Shown piece by piece: positions 58,009-64,000 of a DNA stretch of 64,000 nucleotides. How positions within the stretch are numbered: the first letter of the stretch is position 1; the number at the start of each line of letters is the position of its first letter. A program made the translations under genes and the position numbers. Location: assembly GCA_001600455.1 (NCBI GenBank), contig BCKC01000004.1, positions 3,026,915 through 3,090,914 on the forward strand, in the 5' to 3' direction. Source of the DNA: Endocalyx cinctus (lineage: Eukaryota > Ascomycota > Sordariomycetes > Amphisphaeriales > Apiosporaceae). Below the pieces are notes generated by a model. That model was not told the origin of the DNA. It searched no databases and was given only the letters and a program-made list of their open reading frames with translations.

Positions 58009-58751
58009 GTTAGATGGCTTTCTGGTGTTCGCTTGTGAAGGGAAGCATACGTTCAAGGAGATAAAGCAACATTGGGTTTTAAATTGATGCATCCCTCGGT
58101 TCGCATCGTGGGAACTGTTTAGGCATTAGGCGCAGGTATCATTTTTCTCTTGCCACTGAGAGTAGAGACTCTTTCATCATATACACTGTTCATCAATTAC
58201 CCTTGATTCCAGCTATTCGTTAAGCTGAAGATTTGACTTTTAGATTGTGGTGAATTTAAGCAACACAATTATATACCAAACCCCATACATTTGACAAAGA
58301 TTTCCAGATATTTTCCTTTATCTCGAAGTTAATAAATGTTAAGCATTCCTTTTGTCTATGGTAATAGAAAGCTCCGGCTGGCAGCTGCAGGTCCACTTTG
58401 CATAAGGAGACATAACCAAAATTGCATAACCATCAACGTGTGACGCAGTAACGGAGTGAATGTTACTGGTTTTCTTTTCCATTTGTGAGAGACTTCTTAA
58501 GAAGTCGTTTACAAGTGCTCAAAGTTACAGCTTAGTCATATGCATTCACTTACAATAATAATAGTGGAATAGGCTCCAGATTGGAGTCTTAACTCTCGGG
58601 TTAGTGGGGTTTATCGCCCCGCGATAAGCACTGATAAGAGTATAGAATCTTTAAAAAAAAAAAAAAAAATGTTACCAAAATTCCCATGGGTTTTCCACAG
58701 ATGTAAATTCAAACAGATTACTGAAACAGTCAAAATCTTGTGATAACCAAG
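58009..58751. other. Intergenic region between SEC17 and RRP12
   Basis: 743 bases with an A run near 58653-58669. Nothing else recognised; it should hold the RRP12 promoter. Confidence 0.55.
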
Positions 58752-61700
58752 ATGGCGACTTTAGAAGAGAAGCTGGACAAGATCCGGTCTCCCAATCTTC
58801 AAAGTCAACAACATGTAAGCAAAATTGTTTTATTATCATATACGTATATGTGGTGGGTGTAGCTAACCAATTCAAAATTAGACCGTCGTAATTTTGAAGG
58901 CAGTGGAAGAGACACTCAAGGAGCAAAATGCCGAACCAACACCTACGGGATATTTTGCTGCTTTGCTAGCCCTCTTGAATCAATCTTCTACAAATGGACA
59001 ACAAAATAGCGAATTGGTCCCGTCTATAGTTTATTTACTCGATGTCGTTACTCCATATGCGCCGCAACCCCTCCTTCGATCCAAGTTCACTCAGATCCTC
59101 ACCTTACTCGCACCGGTTTTACTGCTCACAGATGCCGAAGCTCCACTCCTAAGAACATCGATAGGCTGTCTCGAATCATTGCTTCTCGCACAAGATTCTA
59201 CGTCATGGAAATTACCCGCGAACGAGATCAGCCCTCGCAGAGCTGTCGCAGGCTTGCTACACCTGGCTATAGATCACAGACCGAAAGTACGAAAGCGAGC
59301 TCAGGAGGCCTTAAAGAAAGTTCTGAAGAACCCTCCGCCTAGCCCATCTCTCGATCACCCGGCTGCAGACTTGTGCGCCGAGACCGCTATGAGAAGCCTA
59401 ACTGAGCTGGCCGAAAAGGCGGCAATGTCGAGAAAACAGAAGAAGGCGGCGGCAGAACATGACCCTGCGCTGATTCATGCCCTGCAGCTTATTAAAACAA
59501 TAGCAAGCGCAAGCGGAGGCTGGCCGAGCAGAAGTATCGAGTCTTTATGCGAGCTCCTTCTTGGCATAGCTAAAAATGGAAACGAACATATGACTATAGC
59601 TGTCTTTGACATATTCGAAATGATTTTTGAGGGAATGGCGGATGAAGTAGCGTCCGCGAAACTACCCCGTCTTCTGGAGATCATATCCGAGATGCGCCCT
59701 TCTGCCAACGATACCCAACTCTTACCACCGTGGATTGCAATTCTCTCTAGAGGCTACGATGTCTCCGCCCAGATAGAGCCCGAAGACACATTCCAGAAGC
59801 TACCGCAGCTCTTCTCCATGATAGCGGAGTTTCTAGAATCGTCGGCCCATAATATCCGCGTCTCTGCGTCGGAATGTCTGATTTCGTTTATGGCGACCTG
59901 TATTCCGGATCAGGTCATAATCCAGCCCTCGATATATGACGAGAAAGTACTCGAGAAAATATGCAAGGTTGCTGAAAATCTTCTTAGCGTGAAATACCAA
60001 GCGGCCTGGATGGAGACATTCAACGTCCTTGGTGCCATGTTCGATGCGCTAAGATGGCGGTCATACCCAATAATGATGGGACCTGCGCGCACGATTGGAG
60101 AAATCCGCGGCAATGAATCTTTCATGGGTAAGAAACAAGCAGATGAAGTAATCGGAAAAGCTATTCGAGCGATGGGTCCTGAGGCTGTACTTTCAGTCCT
60201 CCCTCTCAACCTTGCTAAACCCGTGAAAGGACAGCCCGGGAGAGCTTGGATGCTCCCTATCCTCCGTGATTACACTTGCAACACGAATCTTCAGCATTTC
60301 CGAACAGAATTTGTGCCTCTGAGTGAGACTATGTTTCAGCGAGTCCTAGACCACGGCGAGGCTGCCAAAACGATGGAGGTCAAGATTTATGAAACACTCG
60401 TACACCAGATCTGGTCTCTGCTCCCAGGTTATTGCGACCTACCTCTGGATTTGACATCGGCGTTCGACCAAAGTTTTGCAGAAATGTTGGCAAACCTCTT
60501 ATACAAGCAAGTTGATCTAAGGCTTGATGTTTGTCGAGCGCTGAAGGTCCTTGTCGAGACAAATCAAGCCATAGCTTCGATGGAAGGGGACGAAAATGCG
60601 ATTCTCCAAAGTCGAGTCTCTAGAACCGAGGCGCAGAAGAACATTGAATTTCTAGGAGGGTTCTCCGGCAACCTTCTTGCGGTTTTATTCAACGTGTATA
60701 GCCAGACACTTCCGCAATCTAGAGGACCCATTCTCCAAACCATCAACGCGTATCTTAGCATCACTCCTGAGAAGGAACTTATTGAGACCTTCGACCGTGT
60801 TAGTACTATGCTTGCTGCCTCCCTCAACGAGGCCGAGAACCAGGACGGGAAACAAAAATCCCAAAAGTCCAAAGACCAGATGCCCTCTACAGCACAGACT
60901 CTGATGGATTTGGTCATCACAATGTCGGTTTACCTACCACGACAGAGCTTTGTTTCCTTATTCAACATTGCTGCTATCATCATAGTTAAAGATGATGAAC
61001 CTCAATTACAGAAGAAAGCTTATAAGCTAATCCCTCGCCTTGCTAATTCCGAGATTGGCAAGGTTGCTCTTCAAGAACGTCATGCGGAACTGCAGAACCT
61101 CTTCTTCTCTAGTGCAGAGAAGGTGTCTGTGCCAGCGCGCAGAGAGCGACTGGCAGCTATTCATGCCATGATCCCATATATTCCGAATAACTCTCTTCAC
61201 TTTATTCCGGCCGTATTGTCGGAAGTGGTGATTTGCTGTAAGGAGAACAATGAAAGGGCTAGAACATCGGCTTTTGACCTTCTCGTTGCAATGGGTCAAA
61301 AGCTCGCCGAGTCGAAGGGCCAGAAGATCGACAACAGCAAGATTCCCAACATGCCAAGCGACGCTCCACCAGGAACCGCGAGCATAGAAGAGTACTTCAC
61401 TATGGTGAGCGCTGGTCTCGCTGGCAGCACACCTCACATGATATCTGCCTCCGTTACTGCTCTCACAAGGATTCTATACGAATTCCGAGAGAGCCTGAGC
61501 AATGAAGTGCTATCTGATTTAGTTCAGACGATGGATCTTTTCCTAACATCTAACAATCGTGAGATCGTAAGGAGCGTTCTAGGATTCGTCAAAGTTTGCG
61601 TTATCAGCTTGCCGACGGATTTGATGCTACCTCGGCTACAATCGATGATCCCGAATCTGATGGTTTGGAGTCACGAGCATAAGGGTCACTTCAGATTGAA

Positions 61701-62556
61701 GGTCAAACATATCCTAGAACGTATGGTTCGTCGGTTTGGCTTTGAGGCCGTCAACCGGTATTGCCCTGAGGATGACCGTAAGGTGCTCACTAATATCCGC
61801 AAGACAAAAGAGCGGAACAAGCGGAAGAAGGAGGCTGCTAAAGAAGGAGAGGGCGATGATGACGGTGACGATCAAGACAAGGCCGCACGAAGAAGTCGGT
61901 TTGAAAGTGAATACGACGAAGCACTATACAGCAGCGACGAATCGGACGCCTCGGAAGATTCTGACCCGGCCGTATCAAACAAATCTCGAAAGTCGCAGAA
62001 AGGCGGTAAGACGTATATTATGGAGGACGAGGACGAGCCTCTGGATCTGTTGGATCGAAAGGCTCTCGCTAGTATCTCATCGACAAAACCTGGAAAATTG
62101 CGGAAAGCCGGCAAGACTAAAGCCAAGACGGATATGGACGGCAAACTGATCCTAGGCCAGGAGAGCGATGAAGATGATGCCATGGTCATCGACACGCCAA
62201 ACGATGGTGCTGAACAGAGCGGCGTCGGAGCGTACGTCGCGGCTCTCAAGAGCAAGGACGTCGGTCGTAGGGGCCGGGGCGGTCGACTCAAGTTCTCAAA
62301 CAAGCGCAGCAACGACGATGAGGATGAGGACGAGGATATGGACGTGGATGAGAAAGATGTGTCTGCTATCAAGTCCAAGTTCAACAAGGGTAGAGGTGGC
62401 GCCAGTCCCCGTGGGCACCGTGGCGGCATGCGCGGAGGCAACAGGAGTGGCAAAGGGGGTATTTCCAATGGCAGACGAGGTCTCGGTGAAGATAAGAGAA
62501 GGGGCCCAGCCTTCGGCGGTAAAGTCGGGAAGCCGAAATCCCCTGGTAGGAGATAA
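58752..62556 (+). CDS. RRP12: Ribosomal RNA-processing protein 12 (NUC173/HEAT-repeat protein)
   Basis: Karyopherin-like HEAT-repeat protein needed for nuclear export and maturation of pre-40S and pre-60S subunits. Exons 58752-58814 and 58882-62556 (gtaagc..ttag) give 1245 residues. Exon 1 encodes MATLEEKLDKIRSPNLQSQQ. Helical repeats fill residues 20-1000, with the NUC173-type region in the first half (HRPKVRKRAQEALKKVLKNP, SRSIESLCELLLGIAKNGNE, KYQAAWMETFNVLGAMFDAL). KGHFRLKVKHILERMVRRFG closes the folded part. The tail alternates basic and acidic blocks (TKERNKRKKEAAKEGEG, a DEDE-rich stretch) and ends in an RGG-like Gly/Arg region (RGGASPRGHRGGMRGGNR), all as in fungal Rrp12. Only one intron in a very long gene, near the 5' end. 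Confidence 0.95.
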
Positions 62557-63359
62557 AGATGTCACGACGTCGTTATATGTATAAGTGTTGATATGGAACG
62601 TCTTATGCGACGAAGTAATCCTTGATACCCATCTACCCACCAACTCGGGTCGATAAGAAAGAAAAAAAAATATTAGCCAGAATGGTACAAACTCTACGAT
62701 TTGAGCACTGAATGGAGTTAAGGAGTTGAAGGATATTATAAAAATCTTTTAGAATTAGAGAGTTTCAATCAAGAGAACTGGTTTGCATGAAAAAATAAAA
62801 ATCTTCATTGCGAAATTAACATCGAATTTGACCTTCGATGCATATCGTTTCTCCTATCCTTAACCTAGTGATCTTCTTTCTAGGAAATTAAAAGTATGTC
62901 CATATTTACAATATACTAAAACAATAACCGTAGTTTGTGTATGTGTGTGTGTGTCTTCATGAAATATCCGTAAAGTCTACCTCTCCGACACGTAAACCGA
63001 TGATTAGGAAACAAAATACAAGGGGGGGTAGGTGAAAATCAGATTTCTTCCTGTGAACGCCGAAACGACCTCGTAACAAAACGTTTGAACTTGGGAGACA
63101 AGGAGATGGATAAGAAAAGGGACCATAAAAAAACACACAGGAGACTATTGTATGCGCTGGTAGAGACGAGGAGACTTCGGGATCGTTTCTAGGTTTTGCC
63201 CACTATTATTTGCGTTCTCAAACGGTCGGTTGGTCGAGTTGTTCGTTCGAAATATCCGCCGTTGATGTTTTTATCGTCAACGAATGTATTCCATAAATTG
63301 GGTTGCTTTTCTTTTCAATCACTTCCCCCCTTTTCTTTACTTTTTTTCTCGCTTTTCTT
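62557..63359. other. Convergent intergenic spacer
   Basis: Between RRP12 and VTI1 3' ends. Contains a short GT repeat (about 62936-62954) and T/C tracts near 63300-63360. A 92-codon plus frame at 63196-63474 overlaps the VTI1 last exon antisense and is not supported. Confidence 0.6.
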
Positions 63360-64000
63360 TTACCGGAATTTGGCAAAGATGACGGCGAAGATAAGGAGTA
63401 CCAGAACGGTGATAATAGCGATAGTGATTATCCTATTTGTAGCCATCCTATATAGAAGAAGAAAAACGAGTTAGTATTTTCACCCTTTTTTTTTCCGTTT
63501 CATCTCCAACCTCATTTCGCATCATTTATGCAACCAGAAAATGATGCTTCGCAAGGCGATAAAAAGGGAGAAGAATATGTAATACAATCCAACGATAAAA
63601 ATAATAAAAAAAGGGGGGATTTTAAGAGGAGTATTTACCTACGAGCCATCCCCCTCAAAGTCTTGACGCTACGATCGACGTAACCCTCGCTCTCGTAGAG
63701 GACGTTTCCGGTATGCGCGATGCGCTCCCGCTGGCCGTGGAGGTCGGCCAAAGTAGCGGCGCCGATGGCCTCGGTCTCGTTCGCGAGGGCCTGGGACGCG
63801 CGCAGGCGCTGCGAGGAGCGGTCGAGGCGGTCGGTCCCCGCGAGCAGCTGCTGCCGCTGCTCGAGCTGCAGATCCGAGGCCGAGACGCCGCCCGGGTGAT
63901 CGGTATAGCGGCTGCCGAAAAGCGCGGCGCGGTCGTCGGCTAAGGCGCGGAGCTTGCGCTTGTGCCCGTCGACGTCGGTCTCGAAGTTGCGGAAGCGTTG
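63360..64000 (-). CDS. VTI1: v-SNARE Vti1, 3' part (5' end outside window)
   Basis: Qb-SNARE of Golgi, endosome and vacuole fusion events. Visible exons on the minus strand: from beyond 64000 to 63639, and 63447 to 63360 (gtaaat..tatag). The first encodes the end of the Habc-type domain (HKRKLRALADDRAALFGSRY), EQRQQLLAGTDRLDRSSQRL and the SNARE helix (ALANETEAIGAATLADLHGQ, with the zero-layer Gln in that segment). The second encodes the membrane anchor NRIITIAIITVLVLLIFAVI and ends in AKFR. The join RGMAR-RMATNRI matches Vti1 text. The N-terminal half is outside the window. The large visible exon is GC-rich. Confidence 0.95.

Overview
The window looks like nuclear DNA of a filamentous ascomycete (Pezizomycotina), most likely a Sordariomycete. 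The genes are split by many short GT..AG introns of about 50-110 nt and sit between AT-rich spacers with A/T runs. Start contexts are fungal (CAAAATG-like). The 108-residue cytochrome c reads like the Neurospora type. Proteins typical of Pezizomycotina are present: a DUF2293 protein, a cytosolic GH63-like enzyme and a Ras-like/RasGEF fusion. No rRNA, tRNA, CRISPR, origin, secondary-metabolite cluster or intact transposon was found.

Layout, left to right: the 3' part of a mitochondrial carrier gene (+); MOB1 (-), broken in this sequence by a 193-bp direct duplication around a G-rich spacer; a secreted six-hairpin glycosidase (+) with a 6-nt microexon; LSM1 (-); a 4.3-kb spacer with a possible hAT transposase remnant (-); an unrecognised single-pass surface protein (+); a Nudix diphosphoinositol-polyphosphate phosphohydrolase (-); a 3.2-kb AT-rich spacer; ATE1 arginyltransferase (+); the exosome subunit RRP42 (+); an unknown mitochondrial membrane protein (-); cytochrome c (+); RIX7 (-); VPS20 (+); a DUF2293 protein (-); ATP5/OSCP (+); the GH63-like enzyme (-); the Ras-like/RasGEF fusion (-); a 4.5-kb AT-rich spacer; a DUF726/TMCO4-like hydrolase (+); a GatC-like subunit (-); SEC17/alpha-SNAP (+); RRP12 (+); and the 3' part of VTI1 (-) at the right edge.

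This is a housekeeping neighbourhood. It covers ribosome biogenesis and RNA decay (RIX7, RRP12, RRP42, LSM1), membrane traffic (VPS20, SEC17, VTI1), mitochondrial function (CYC1, ATP5, the carrier, the GatC-like subunit) and signalling (MOB1, RasGEF, Nudix). Neighbours are not an operon and mostly alternate strand, so divergent promoters alternate with convergent 3' ends. I found no convincing new multi-gene system. The items most worth a second look are the MOB1 duplication, the degenerate GTPase fused to a RasGEF, eight intergenic copies of the palindrome ACCTAGGT, the microexon, and the possible hAT remnant.

All exon boundaries were joined by eye from reading frame and splice signals. No alignment or transcript evidence was available.
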